Assembly (NCBI GenBank): GCA_016787705.1
Contig: JAEUTP010000017.1
Span: forward strand, 567,511-631,510
Length of the DNA stretch: 64,000 nucleotides
Direction of reading: 5' to 3'
From: Bacteroidia bacterium
Lineage (GTDB): Bacteria; Bacteroidota; Bacteroidia; B-17B0; Aurantibacillaceae
The notes under the pieces are model-generated. The model saw only the letters and a program-made list of their open reading frames with translations. It was not told the origin of the DNA and did not search any database. Every line of letters begins with the position of its first letter. Positions within the stretch are counted from its first letter, which is position 1. Shown here one piece after another: positions 17,032 through 26,025 of this stretch. Position numbers and translations under genes: made by a program.

Positions 17032-18264
17032 ATGAAAACGTTCAATGTTCCTGAATTTTACAGGAGCCCCATCATATCAAAAGTAAAGCAGTACCGCAAG
17101 GTGCAGGATCCGCGTAAGAAGGATACGAGCCCTACGGTTTTAGATTTTGGCCCGGTTAAATATTATATAGCCCGCCATTTTGGTTTTTGTTATGGGGTAG
17201 AGAATGCCATTGAAATTGCTTTTAAGGCATTGGATGAAAATCCCGGAAAGAACATTTACCTGTTAAGTGAAATGATACATAACCCGGCCGTTAATAAAGA
17301 TTTGACTGAGCGTGGTGTAAGATTTTTACAAGATACATTGGGAGAACAATTAATACCGTTTGATGTTTTAACGCCCAACGATATTGTAATGATACCGGCA
17401 TTTGGCGCACCATTACCTTTATTGAAGCTGTTAGAAGAAAAAGGAATTAAGACGGAAGCGTATGATACTACTTGTCCTTTTGTAGAAAGGGTTTGGAAAA
17501 AATCAGAGCAGATAGGAAAGACAGAACATACGATCATCATTCACGGAAAATATAATCACGAAGAAACACGTTCTACATTTTCGCGCAGTGCCATTGATAG
17601 CAAAGGGGTGGTGGTAGTGCGTGATATGGAAGAATCGAAGCGGTTGACAGAATATATTACAGGGAATAAAACGCAAGCGCAATTTGAAGAAGAATTTAAA
17701 GGGAAATTTACCAAAGGATTTAAAATTGATACGCATTTTAATAAAATAGGGGTTATTAATCAAACCACTATGCTGGCTACTGAAACAGAAGAAATAGCCC
17801 TTTATTTTAAAGATGTTTTGATAAATAAATTTGGTGAAGAAAAGATCAAAGAACATTTTTCAGATACGCATGATACACTGTGTTACGCTACCAATGAGAA
17901 CCAGGATGCCACTTATGGCTTATTGGATACAGATGCCGATCTGGCAATTGTAGTTGGTGGTTATAACAGCAGCAATACATCCCATTTGGTAGAATTATGT
18001 GAACGTAAATTCCCGACCTATTTTATTTCATCTGAAAAAGAAATTGAGAGTAGAATTGCGATACATCATTACGATTATCCAAATAAAAAACGTGTGAGCA
18101 CATCCAACTACCTTCCAAAAAAAGATAATTTAAAAATAGTTATCACAAGTGGCGCTTCATGCCCTGATTCGCTTTTGGATGCTGTAATGAACAAACTAAA
18201 TACATTTATTGGCAATACAAAAAATGTAGAAGCTGTGATTGAGGATCTGAAAACCTACAACTAA
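17032..18264 (+). CDS. ispH: 4-hydroxy-3-methylbut-2-enyl diphosphate reductase
   Basis: Last enzyme of the MEP isoprenoid pathway; an iron-sulfur protein that reduces HMBPP to IPP and DMAPP. The three cluster-binding Cys are visible in HFGFCYGVENA, DTTCPFVERVWKK and GASCPDSLLD; substrate-binding residues are in SEMIHNP, IIHGKYNHEET, NQTTML and GGYNSSNTSH. At 410 residues it is the long form, found in Bacteroidota and cyanobacteria, with an insertion in the middle compared with the ~315-residue E. coli enzyme. It shows that this organism makes isoprenoids by the MEP route. Confidence 0.96.
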   Translation: MKTFNVPEFYRSPIISKVKQYRKVQDPRKKDTSPTVLDFGPVKYYIARHFGFCYGVENAIEIAFKALDENPGKNIYLLSEMIHNPAVNKDLTERGVRFLQDTLGEQLIPFDVLTPNDIVMIPAFGAPLPLLKLLEEKGIKTEAYDTTCPFVERVWKKSEQIGKTEHTIIIHGKYNHEETRSTFSRSAIDSKGVVVVRDMEESKRLTEYITGNKTQAQFEEEFKGKFTKGFKIDTHFNKIGVINQTTMLATETEEIALYFKDVLINKFGEEKIKEHFSDTHDTLCYATNENQDATYGLLDTDADLAIVVGGYNSSNTSHLVELCERKFPTYFISSEKEIESRIAIHHYDYPNKKRVSTSNYLPKKDNLKIVITSGASCPDSLLDAVMNKLNTFIGNTKNVEAVIEDLKTYN

Positions 18265-18300
18265 ATTTTAAGTCATACATCTTAAATCTTAAACCCTCTT

Positions 18301-19104
18301 ATGAATATCAAACTCAATAAACCCCTTATTTTTTTAGATCTTGAAGCCACCGGTTTGAGTATTGGTTCGGACAGGATAGTAGAGATATGCCTTTTAAAAT
18401 TAAATATTGATAACAGTACCGAGATAAAAACGCAGCGCATTAACCCACAAATGCCAATACCAGATGTTGTTTCAAAGATTCATGGTATTTATGATATAGA
18501 TGTGGAAGGTTGCCAAACCTTTAAAGAAGCAGCGCCTGAATTATTACGTTTTATTGGTAATGCTGATTTTGCCGGATACAATTCCAACAAATATGATATT
18601 CCCTTATTAGCCGAAGAATTTTTACGTGCCGAGGCGGATTTTGAATTGGAAGGAAGAAAATTGGTGGATGTGCAAAACATTTTTCATTTTATGGAACCGC
18701 GCAACTTAAGTGCTGCCTATAAATTTTATTGCAATAAACCTTTAGAAAATGCGCATAGCGCCGAGGCGGATGTAAAAGCAACTTTTGAGATCTTTAAAGC
18801 GCAAATTGAAAGATATGAAGGCAAAGAAGTAGAAGATAGCAAAGGCAATAAAATCATTCCGGTAACAAACGATATTCCTAAATTAAGTGAGCTAACAACT
18901 GCCAAATCAAAAAATGCAGATCTTGCAGGTCGTATTGTATTTAATGATAAAGGAGTAGAGGTATTTGCCTTTGGCAAGCACAAAGATAAACCGGTTGTAG
19001 AGGTATTCACCAAAGAACCATCATACTATAACTGGATGATGCAGGGTGATTTTCCTTTGTATACCAAGAAGGTAATCACCAAGATCAGACTAAAGATGAA
19101 GTAG
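18301..19104 (+). CDS. DEDDh 3'-5' exonuclease, ExoX-like
   Basis: Exonuclease of the DnaQ/RNase T fold. ExoI motif is IFLDLEATG, ExoII has GYNSNKYDIPLL, and ExoIII is HSAEADVKATFEIF, giving the D-E-D-D-h set. The C-terminal part (about 215-267: FGKHKDKPVVEVFTKEPSYYNWMMQGDF) resembles the small C-terminal domain of ExoX-like nucleases. Probably trims single-stranded 3' ends in DNA repair; it is not the polymerase III proofreading subunit as it is not fused or linked to other replication genes. Substrate is inferred from the family. Confidence 0.88.
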   Translation: MNIKLNKPLIFLDLEATGLSIGSDRIVEICLLKLNIDNSTEIKTQRINPQMPIPDVVSKIHGIYDIDVEGCQTFKEAAPELLRFIGNADFAGYNSNKYDIPLLAEEFLRAEADFELEGRKLVDVQNIFHFMEPRNLSAAYKFYCNKPLENAHSAEADVKATFEIFKAQIERYEGKEVEDSKGNKIIPVTNDIPKLSELTTAKSKNADLAGRIVFNDKGVEVFAFGKHKDKPVVEVFTKEPSYYNWMMQGDFPLYTKKVITKIRLKMK

Positions 19105-19153
19105 TGTTCTGAAATTTTAACACAGTTCTAATAAGTAGAAATTCAGTATGATA

Positions 19154-19192
19154 CGGAACATTCATTCTGTAAAATTTGGAATATATGTTCCG
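19154..19192. promoter_or_regulatory. Inverted repeat upstream of the TetR gene, candidate operator
   Basis: CGGAACAT at 19154-19161 and ATGTTCCG at 19185-19192 form a perfect 8-bp inverted repeat. Alternatively it is two sites of the form GGAAyAT-N3-TTCy, at 19155-19168 and 19178-19191, 23 bases apart. Either layout suits a dimeric regulator, and the position 33 bases before the TetR start suggests autoregulation. Confidence 0.5.
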
Positions 19193-19224
19193 AATAACTA
19201 GTTTTACTTTTAAATCCAAATTTT

Positions 19225-19806
19225 ATGCCTAAATACAAACAATTTGACAGAGATAAAGTGCTCGAAGCGGCATCTGTTGTCTTTCACGAAAAAGGTTATA
19301 ACGGAACATCTATTGATGAGATATTGACCGCCACGGGCCTTAGTAGAAGCAGTCTATACGATTCATTTAAAGACAAACACAATTTATATTTACAATCGCT
19401 GGAATTTTATAAAGAGGTTAATGATAAAAAGATACAGAACCTGGATGAGAAAAATTTAAACGGTTTACAAAAACTGGAAACCATGTTTAAAAGCGTTGTT
19501 AATCATCTTTCAGAACATCCCGATGATAATGGTTGCCTGTTGGTTAATGCTGCAGCGGAAATGAGTAAGCAATGTTTTAAAACATCGCAGGTGGTGTGTA
19601 ATAATAAAGAGGAGCTACAAAACTTGTTTTCTACATGGATAAGTGATGCAGAAGAAAAGAAAGTTGTAAAGCTTCAAAAACCAGCAAAAATTTATGGTCA
19701 GTTTTTTTATAACACACTTTGTGGTTTACGTGTTATGAGCCAGAGTGGGGCAGGGAAGACAGAACTGAGCAACATTGTTAAAGTAGCTTTGGATTCTTTA
19801 AATTAA
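19225..19806 (+). CDS. TetR/AcrR family transcriptional regulator
   Basis: A 193-residue one-component repressor type protein. The N-terminal DNA-binding domain has the usual pattern (VLEAASVVFHEKGYNGTSIDEI, then the recognition helix TGLSRSSLYDSFKDKHNLY). The ligand-binding domain has the segment GCLLVNAAAEMSKQ and CGLRVMSQSGA seen in a broad AcrR/NemR-like group. No efflux pump or enzyme that would be an evident target is nearby; TatD follows ten bases downstream. The ligand is unknown. A possible operator is upstream. Confidence 0.9.
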   Translation: MPKYKQFDRDKVLEAASVVFHEKGYNGTSIDEILTATGLSRSSLYDSFKDKHNLYLQSLEFYKEVNDKKIQNLDEKNLNGLQKLETMFKSVVNHLSEHPDDNGCLLVNAAAEMSKQCFKTSQVVCNNKEELQNLFSTWISDAEEKKVVKLQKPAKIYGQFFYNTLCGLRVMSQSGAGKTELSNIVKVALDSLN

Positions 19807-19815
19807 GTTATTTTA

Positions 19816-20577
19816 ATGATAGATACTCACACGCACCTGTATGCCGAAGAATTTAATTCGGACAGAACTGCTTTAATTCAAAAAGCAATAAAAAATGGTG
19901 TTACAAAATTTTATTTGCCCAATATAGATTCTGCTTCTATTGAAGGGATGCATAGATTGGAAAATGATTTTCCGGAAAACTGTTTTGCCATGATGGGGCT
20001 TCATCCTTGCAGTGTAAATGCGGGTGTAGAAAAAGAGTTAGCCATTGTAAAAGACTGGTTGGGGAAAAGAAAATACAAAGCAATTGGTGAAATTGGAATT
20101 GATTTGTATTGGGAAAAAGCATTTTTGAAAGAACAACAGTATGCATTTAAAATGCAAATAGAATGGGCTTTAGAATATAATTACCCAATTGTTATTCATT
20201 GCCGTGAAGCATTTGATGAGATTTATGAGGCATTAACTTCTTTTAAAAAATTACCAAAAGCTATTTTTCATTGTTTTTCGGGTGACGCAGAGCAGGCAAA
20301 AAAAATTATAGCACTTGGTAATTTTAAATTAGGTATTGGTGGTGTGGTAACGTTTAAAAATTCCGGTTTAGATAAAGTGGTTGAACAAATTGAACTTGAA
20401 CATTTGGTATTGGAAACAGATGCGCCTTACCTTGCCCCGGTTCCTTTCAGGGGTAAAAGAAATGAGCCATCCTATATTTTAGAAGTAGCTAAAAAAGTAG
20501 CGGAGATAAAAAAGGTTTCAATAGCCGAAGTTTCTGAAATAACAACAAAAAATTCGAATTTTATTTTTGAAAACTGA
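19816..20577 (+). CDS. tatD: TatD family metal-dependent hydrolase
   Basis: A 253-residue TIM-barrel metallohydrolase of the TatD DNase family, with 3'-5' exonuclease/DNase activity in characterised members. Metal-site motifs are in order: IDTHTHLY, GEIGIDLYW, VIHCREAFDE, FHCFSG and ETDAPYLAPVPFRGKRN. Length is normal. It begins ten bases after the TetR gene and its stop is one base from the convergent TPR gene. Confidence 0.92.
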   Translation: MIDTHTHLYAEEFNSDRTALIQKAIKNGVTKFYLPNIDSASIEGMHRLENDFPENCFAMMGLHPCSVNAGVEKELAIVKDWLGKRKYKAIGEIGIDLYWEKAFLKEQQYAFKMQIEWALEYNYPIVIHCREAFDEIYEALTSFKKLPKAIFHCFSGDAEQAKKIIALGNFKLGIGGVVTFKNSGLDKVVEQIELEHLVLETDAPYLAPVPFRGKRNEPSYILEVAKKVAEIKKVSIAEVSEITTKNSNFIFEN

Positions 20578-20578
20578 T

Positions 20579-22162
20579 CTAAGGAATGTGCCTTTTCAGG
20601 TAATTTTCGTTTGGCAGTAAACTTGTTTGAATACGTTTGGCATAATGGATACTATCGAGTATTTCTTTTTGTTTTTCTTCAACTAGTTCTTTTTGTTTTT
20701 CAACAGTGTGTTTTTGTTCTTCTATAATTACTTTTTGTTTTTTTGTTATTCGAAAGCGGTTAAACATTACGCCACCAAATATTAAGGCAAGGCTTAGCCC
20801 AATATATAAAAAGTAGCGTCGGTTTTCTTCCTGTTTTAGCTGATAAGAAGTTAATTTTTTTTCTTCGGCTACTTTAACGCTATCGGCAGCTGCTTTTTTT
20901 TCATACTCATATTTTAAATGATTTTTAACACTTGCTTTGCGTGTTTCCTGATTATTTATGCTGTCGCTCATGGTAACAAACAACTCATAATTTTCCAGGG
21001 CGGCAGCGTAGTTTCCGTTGATCTTATAAAATTCAGTTAATAACCTGGCGGTTTTTTTAATATTTTCAGGATAGCCTAACTCTTTGTTTATTTCCATACT
21101 TCTTAAGTAGGCAGTAAGTGCTTCTTTGTATTTTTTTTCTTTAAAATAGATTCTTCCAATGCTGTTTAATGTTTGAGCAATACCCTGTTTATCACCAGCC
21201 TCTTCACGCATTTTTAAACTTTGATCAAAGTATTCGAGTGCTTTTTTTGTATCACCTTTATCACGGTAAACACTTCCAATATTTAAGTAAGCCAGCCCAA
21301 TTCCTTTTTTTTCACCACTGGTAATATAAAGCTGTAAGCATTTATTAAGATATTCTATCGATTTTTCAAGATTACCTTGCTTGTGATACACAAACGCAAT
21401 ATTATTTAGGGAGTTTGACATGCCAATGCCTGAATTTGTTTGTTTTTGCAGATTAAATGCCCTTGTGTAATATTCAAGTGCCATAGTATAATCTTCCTGC
21501 ATAGAATAAACGGCACCAATATTATTTAGTGTATTAGCAGCGGTTTTTTTATCGCCGGTTTCCTCAAATACTTTCAGGCATTTACTGTAATTTGATAAAG
21601 CATTTTGTATATCACCAATATTGCGATATACATTAGCTGTATAAAAAATACTGTAGGCAATGCCAAGTTTATCATTAATACGTTCATAAATTTTTAAGGC
21701 TTTCTCATAACAATCTAAAGCTTGTTTTGCGCTGCCTTGCTCTGCAAACAAAACGCCAAGATTGTTATAAGTTAATGCCAATACATCTTCGTTATGAATT
21801 TCTTCACAAATCCTTAAAGCAGAATTATAAAGCGCCATTGCTTTTTGCTGATCACCAGTACTCTGCGCCAGTAAAGCAAGATTGTTTTTTGCTACGGCAA
21901 GGTATTTGCTAAAAGTGTTTTTTAGTTTGCCGGGAATGGTTGAATTTTTTTCTGTTAAGGCAAGCAGTTGTTGATTGAAAGTTTCACTTTCTTTCGGGTC
22001 AAGTCTGTCGGTTATTCTTGTTAAAAGAAAGCACTTTGTGGTATCATCGGTTGCGCTTTTTAGCGCTAATTTTAAAGAATCTGTTGTTTTATCCTGTGCA
22101 TAAATTTTAATAGAGATAAAAAGTAATGATAAAATGAAATATTTTTTAAGGACGTGGTTCAT
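20579..22162 (-). CDS. TPR membrane protein with SpoIIE-linker-like tail (paralogue 1)
   Basis: A 527-residue protein: signal peptide (about 1-22, ending IYAQ), around eight or nine tetratricopeptide repeats (YNNLGVLFAEQGS.. style, residues ~85-370), a conserved NNQETRKASVKNHLKYEYEKKAAADS segment, one transmembrane helix (about 452-470), then a cytoplasmic coiled coil of KQKELVEEKQKEILDSIHYAK. It ends RIQTSLLPNENYLKRHIP. In many Bacteroidota proteins this SIxYAxRIQxxLLP sequence leads into a SpoIIE/PP2C phosphatase, which is missing here. TPRs would lie outside the inner membrane. Its ATG start overlaps the preceding paralogue by 17 bases. Confidence 0.82.
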   Translation of the reverse strand: MNHVLKKYFILSLLFISIKIYAQDKTTDSLKLALKSATDDTTKCFLLTRITDRLDPKESETFNQQLLALTEKNSTIPGKLKNTFSKYLAVAKNNLALLAQSTGDQQKAMALYNSALRICEEIHNEDVLALTYNNLGVLFAEQGSAKQALDCYEKALKIYERINDKLGIAYSIFYTANVYRNIGDIQNALSNYSKCLKVFEETGDKKTAANTLNNIGAVYSMQEDYTMALEYYTRAFNLQKQTNSGIGMSNSLNNIAFVYHKQGNLEKSIEYLNKCLQLYITSGEKKGIGLAYLNIGSVYRDKGDTKKALEYFDQSLKMREEAGDKQGIAQTLNSIGRIYFKEKKYKEALTAYLRSMEINKELGYPENIKKTARLLTEFYKINGNYAAALENYELFVTMSDSINNQETRKASVKNHLKYEYEKKAAADSVKVAEEKKLTSYQLKQEENRRYFLYIGLSLALIFGGVMFNRFRITKKQKVIIEEQKHTVEKQKELVEEKQKEILDSIHYAKRIQTSLLPNENYLKRHIP

Positions 22163-23759
22163 TAAATTTAATATTTAAATTTTTGTTGATGTATTTTTCT
22201 GTTGGCAGTAAACTTGTTTGAATACGTTTAGCGTAATGTATGCTATCCATAATTTCTTTCTGTTTTTCTTCAACCACTCTTTTTTGTTCTTCAACCAACA
22301 TTTTTTGTTGTGAGATAATATTTTTTTGTTTACTGGTAACTAAAAAACGATTCAACATGGAAACTCCAAAAACAAGGGTTAACAGAAGCCCTGAATATAA
22401 AAAATAACGCTGCTTTTTTTCTTGTTTTAATTGAATTTGAGATATTTTTTTTTCTTCAACCGTTTTAATACTATCAGCCGCTGCTTTTTTTTCGTATTCA
22501 TATTTTAGTTGAGAACGAATACTTGCTTTACGTGTTTCGCGGTTATTTATACTATCACGCATCTGTATATAAAGTTCATACATTTCAAGCGCACCTGAAG
22601 CATTATTTTCTTTTTTATGAATATTGAATAAAAGCATGGATGAGAACATGATGCTTTCGGGCAAAGCCAGTTCTTTTGCCAAGGCAAGACTTAATTCACC
22701 ATTTTTTTTGCCTAATGTAGAATTGCCTTTTTTATTATAAATGATGCCAATATTATTATATTCAAGAGCCATGCCTTTTTTATCGCCAATTTCAATAGAA
22801 ATATTCAGCGCTTGTATATAATAATTCAATGCAACATCATAGTTGCCTTCATCTGTGTAAATTGTGGCAATGTTGTTTAAAGAGTTGGCTATACCTTTTT
22901 TATCTCCTGTTTCCTGCCTTAACTTCAAACATTTATTAAAATATCTAATAGCATTAGCATACTCTTTTTTTGAACTGAATATTAAACCAAGGTTATTTAA
23001 TGAATTTGCTATACCGTTTTTATCTTTTAATTGTTGCTGAATTGCAAAAGCCCGGTTATAATATTCACTTGCTTTTTCAACATCATTTTGATTTTGATAG
23101 ATGTAGGCAATATTGTTTAATGCTAAGGCAACTCCCTTTTTATTATTATCTGTTTCATATATTTTTAACGCACTTTGATAATTATCAAGAGCCCGGTTTA
23201 CATTTCCGTGCTTATTGTAAATAAAACCAACGTTTATAAGCGATCCGGCGAGCCCTTCGCGGTCGTTTAATTTTTTACGCAGCGCTATGCTTTGCTCAAA
23301 ATAACCAATTGCGGCTAAGGTATTGTTTTGCTGATCGAATATAAGTCCAAGATTATTAAATGTGGTAGCAATGCCAATACTATCCAGAATCTTTTTTTGA
23401 ATGTCAAGTGCCTTTAAATAATAAATAGCAGCAGTATCATATTTATTTATTTCTGAATAAAAAAAACCAATATTATTATAAGCGCCTGAAATGTAATTGT
23501 TGTAAAGATCTATTTTATTTTTTTCTGAAACTACAGCAAGCTTTTTCTCAGATATTGATACGATTTCGTTACAATATTTTTTTATCTGGTTAATTTCGCA
23601 AACTTCGCTGAGCTCACTTAGTAACCGTAAGCGGGTTGTGTCATTTTTAGTAACGCTTAATACAGATATTAATGTTTCAGGGGTTTTGTCCTGTGCGTTT
23701 AATTGAAATGATAACAAAGCAATTGTTAATGTAATGTAAATATGTGCTTTGTTGCGCAA
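22146..23759 (-). CDS. TPR membrane protein with SpoIIE-linker-like tail (paralogue 2)
   Basis: A 537-residue paralogue of its two neighbours with the same order: signal peptide (MRNKAHIYITLTIALLSFQLNAQ), tandem TPRs (roughly 80-385), the NNRETRKASIRSQLKYEYEKK segment, a transmembrane helix (about 451-468), and a coiled coil ending SIHYAKRIQTSLLPTEKYI plus a short unique tail. The start is TTG at 23759, directly after the TAG of the upstream gene (TAGTTG with no gap), so translation is probably coupled. No catalytic domain. Likely a scaffold or signalling input protein; function unknown. Confidence 0.82.
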   Translation of the reverse strand: MRNKAHIYITLTIALLSFQLNAQDKTPETLISVLSVTKNDTTRLRLLSELSEVCEINQIKKYCNEIVSISEKKLAVVSEKNKIDLYNNYISGAYNNIGFFYSEINKYDTAAIYYLKALDIQKKILDSIGIATTFNNLGLIFDQQNNTLAAIGYFEQSIALRKKLNDREGLAGSLINVGFIYNKHGNVNRALDNYQSALKIYETDNNKKGVALALNNIAYIYQNQNDVEKASEYYNRAFAIQQQLKDKNGIANSLNNLGLIFSSKKEYANAIRYFNKCLKLRQETGDKKGIANSLNNIATIYTDEGNYDVALNYYIQALNISIEIGDKKGMALEYNNIGIIYNKKGNSTLGKKNGELSLALAKELALPESIMFSSMLLFNIHKKENNASGALEMYELYIQMRDSINNRETRKASIRSQLKYEYEKKAAADSIKTVEEKKISQIQLKQEKKQRYFLYSGLLLTLVFGVSMLNRFLVTSKQKNIISQQKMLVEEQKRVVEEKQKEIMDSIHYAKRIQTSLLPTEKYINKNLNIKFNEPRP

Positions 23760-25337
23760 CTATGTTTTTGTTTTAAATATCCTGTCAATATACCTTTCTG
23801 TTGGCAATAAACTTTGTTGAATGCGTTTAGCGTAATGAATACTATCCATAATTTCTTTTTGTTTTTCATCTACAATATGTTTTTGTTGTTCTACAATATT
23901 TTTTTGCTCTGCAATGATGTTCTTTTGTTTTTGTGCTACCTTAAAACGATTAAACATGATAATACCAAAAACAATAGTTAGCGCCAGGCCGCTATATAAA
24001 AAATAACGTTGTGTTTCATCCTGCTTTAATTGTATTTGAGTTATCTTTTTTTCTTCGGCCACTTTTACACTATCAGCGGTGGCTTTTTTTTCATATTCGT
24101 ATTTTAGCTGAGATTTAATTGATGCTTTACGTGTTTCCTGGCTATAAATACTGTCTCTCATAAGAATATACAGCTCATAATTATCTAAAGCCAGCTGGTG
24201 TTTTTTTAATTTTTTATAATTTTTTGTAAGCGCAAATGCACTATTCCTTATCAGCTCAGGATTTTGTATTTCTTTGGCAATTTTCATTGCAAGTAAATTA
24301 TTTGTCAATGCCCGGTCAATTTCATTCATGTCAAGATAAATAGCACCCAGCATATCGTGTGTACTGGCAAGTATGGGTTTATAAATTGCAGACTGATCAT
24401 CATTAATTATTTTATTACAATTTTCAATTGCATTATCAAAGTCTTTGTTTACAAGATATATTTTTGCGATATTGCGTAATGCCATTAAATAGCCGCTATA
24501 ATCGTTTATTTGCTGTAGCAGTTGTTTACTTTCATTAAAATATTTTAATGCATTAGGATAATCTTTTTTATCTAAATAAATCCCTGCTATATTTGTTAAT
24601 GAATACCCGCTACCACGTTTATCTTTAATTTTCAATTGTATATTATAAGCTTTCTTGTAATATTCAAGCGCTTTAGCAAGCTCTCTTTGTTTGTGATGTA
24701 TTAACCCTATGCTAATTAAAACCCTGGCGGTTAATTCGGCAAAATTCTCTTTTTCGGCTATCGCTAAACTTCTTGTTTGAAGTTCCAGTGCTTTTGGAAT
24801 GTCTCCTTTTAGATTGTATGCTTTACCTATATTATATAACGATTCTGCGAAATTTTCTTTGTCGTTAATTTTTTCAGAAAGAATAAGACATTCATTAAAG
24901 TAAATTATCGAAGAATCTATTTGGCCAATTAAATTGAATAAGTAGCCCTTATTGTTTGAAGAAGCAATTAACTGCTTGTGATAGTAATAAGACTTATCTT
25001 TCCCGGATATTACTTTGCTTTTTGATATTTTATAAACCTGGTCGTTATATATTGGCCATAAATTGTCATCAGGCTCCACTTCTGCAAGTTTTGACAATAT
25101 TGCACACTTGGCTGAATCATTATTTGTGTATTGGAGAGCGTGTTTTAATGAATCTATAGATTGGTCTTTAGCGGCTAATTGATGGCCAACAAGGCAAATA
25201 AAAATTAGAAGAGGAGATTTAAAACTTATATTTTGAATTTGGCCTTTTAAACGTTTTTTTATGTTGCATGTGTTTATTTTAGGCACAAAACACGATAAAA
25301 GGGAATATTTGAATGGTATATTATGGCAATTTAACAC
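23760..25337 (-). CDS. TPR membrane protein with SpoIIE-linker-like tail (paralogue 3)
   Basis: First gene of the three-gene TPR operon, 525 residues in the longest frame. The true start is uncertain: the signal-like segment FKSPLLIFICLVGHQLAA begins about 40 residues in, and no ATG, GTG or TTG stands just before it; an ATA near 25263 or the distal ATG at 25337 are the options. TPRs are more diverged than in the two paralogues and fewer are evident. The NYELYILMRDSIYSQETRKASIKSQ block, transmembrane helix and coiled-coil end (SIHYAKRIQQSLLPTERYIDR) are conserved, again with no phosphatase domain. Confidence 0.78.
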   Translation of the reverse strand: MLNCHNIPFKYSLLSCFVPKINTCNIKKRLKGQIQNISFKSPLLIFICLVGHQLAAKDQSIDSLKHALQYTNNDSAKCAILSKLAEVEPDDNLWPIYNDQVYKISKSKVISGKDKSYYYHKQLIASSNNKGYLFNLIGQIDSSIIYFNECLILSEKINDKENFAESLYNIGKAYNLKGDIPKALELQTRSLAIAEKENFAELTARVLISIGLIHHKQRELAKALEYYKKAYNIQLKIKDKRGSGYSLTNIAGIYLDKKDYPNALKYFNESKQLLQQINDYSGYLMALRNIAKIYLVNKDFDNAIENCNKIINDDQSAIYKPILASTHDMLGAIYLDMNEIDRALTNNLLAMKIAKEIQNPELIRNSAFALTKNYKKLKKHQLALDNYELYILMRDSIYSQETRKASIKSQLKYEYEKKATADSVKVAEEKKITQIQLKQDETQRYFLYSGLALTIVFGIIMFNRFKVAQKQKNIIAEQKNIVEQQKHIVDEKQKEIMDSIHYAKRIQQSLLPTERYIDRIFKTKT

Positions 25338-25488
25338 AAGCTAAAAGTATTAATTAATTTTAGATAGAAGCAGGGGTTAAAATAGGGTTTATTTTGTGTA
25401 TTTTTGTTTCTTAAAACCCATATTTTATGGGTATATTAATAAGAAAGCGACAAAGGCCCTAAAATATTCGCTATTTTTTTGAAAAAAG

Positions 25489-25519
25489 TTTGTTGTATCA
25501 AAAAAACTTCATACATTTG
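25489..25519 (+). promoter_or_regulatory. Bacteroidota sigma-A-type promoter of the rplM operon
   Basis: TTTG at 25489-25492 and TACATTTG at 25512-25519 are separated by 19 bases, matching the Bacteroidota housekeeping promoter consensus (TTTG, 17-23 bases, TAnnTTTG). Transcription would start shortly after 25520, about 30 bases before the rplM start. Confidence 0.85.
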
Positions 25520-25557
25520 CACCCCTTATTTAAGGAAAAGACTAAAAAATTTACAAA

Positions 25558-26013
25558 GTGGACGCATTAAGTTATAAAACAAAATTTGCCAATAAAGCTT
25601 CAGCAGAGAAGGAATGGTTATTGGTTGACGCTGAAAATGAAGTAGTTGGAAGATTAGCTTCAAAAGTAGCCATGTTATTACGTGGTAAACATTTACCAAG
25701 CTACACCCCGCATGCAGATGCAGGAAGTAATGTAATTATCATTAATGCTGAAAAAGTTCGCTTTACAGGCAAAAAAACAACTGATAAAGTATATATCCGT
25801 TATACAGGCTTTCAAGGTGGTCAGCGTTTTGCTACCCCAAAAGAGCTTTTAGCTAAAAAACCTGAAGAGATCCTTGCTCATGCTATTCATGGTATGTTGC
25901 CAAAAGGTCCGTTAGGCCGTAAGTTAAATACGAATATTCGTATTTTTGCGGGTACTGATCATGGTCATGATGCACAACAACCAAAAAAAGTAGATCTAAG
26001 TAAAATTAAGTAA
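25558..26013 (+). CDS. rplM: Ribosomal protein L13
   Basis: Large-subunit protein L13, 151 residues, an early 23S rRNA assembly protein. Signatures include WLLVDAENEVVGRLASKVA, LRGKHLPSYTPHADAG, RFTGKKTTDKVYIRYTG and HGMLPKGPLGRK. The start is GTG at 25558 (VDALSYKTK). It leads the rplM-rpsI-rpsB operon behind a clear promoter. Confidence 0.97.
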   Translation: MDALSYKTKFANKASAEKEWLLVDAENEVVGRLASKVAMLLRGKHLPSYTPHADAGSNVIIINAEKVRFTGKKTTDKVYIRYTGFQGGQRFATPKELLAKKPEEILAHAIHGMLPKGPLGRKLNTNIRIFAGTDHGHDAQQPKKVDLSKIK

Positions 26014-26025
26014 TTATAAAATTAA

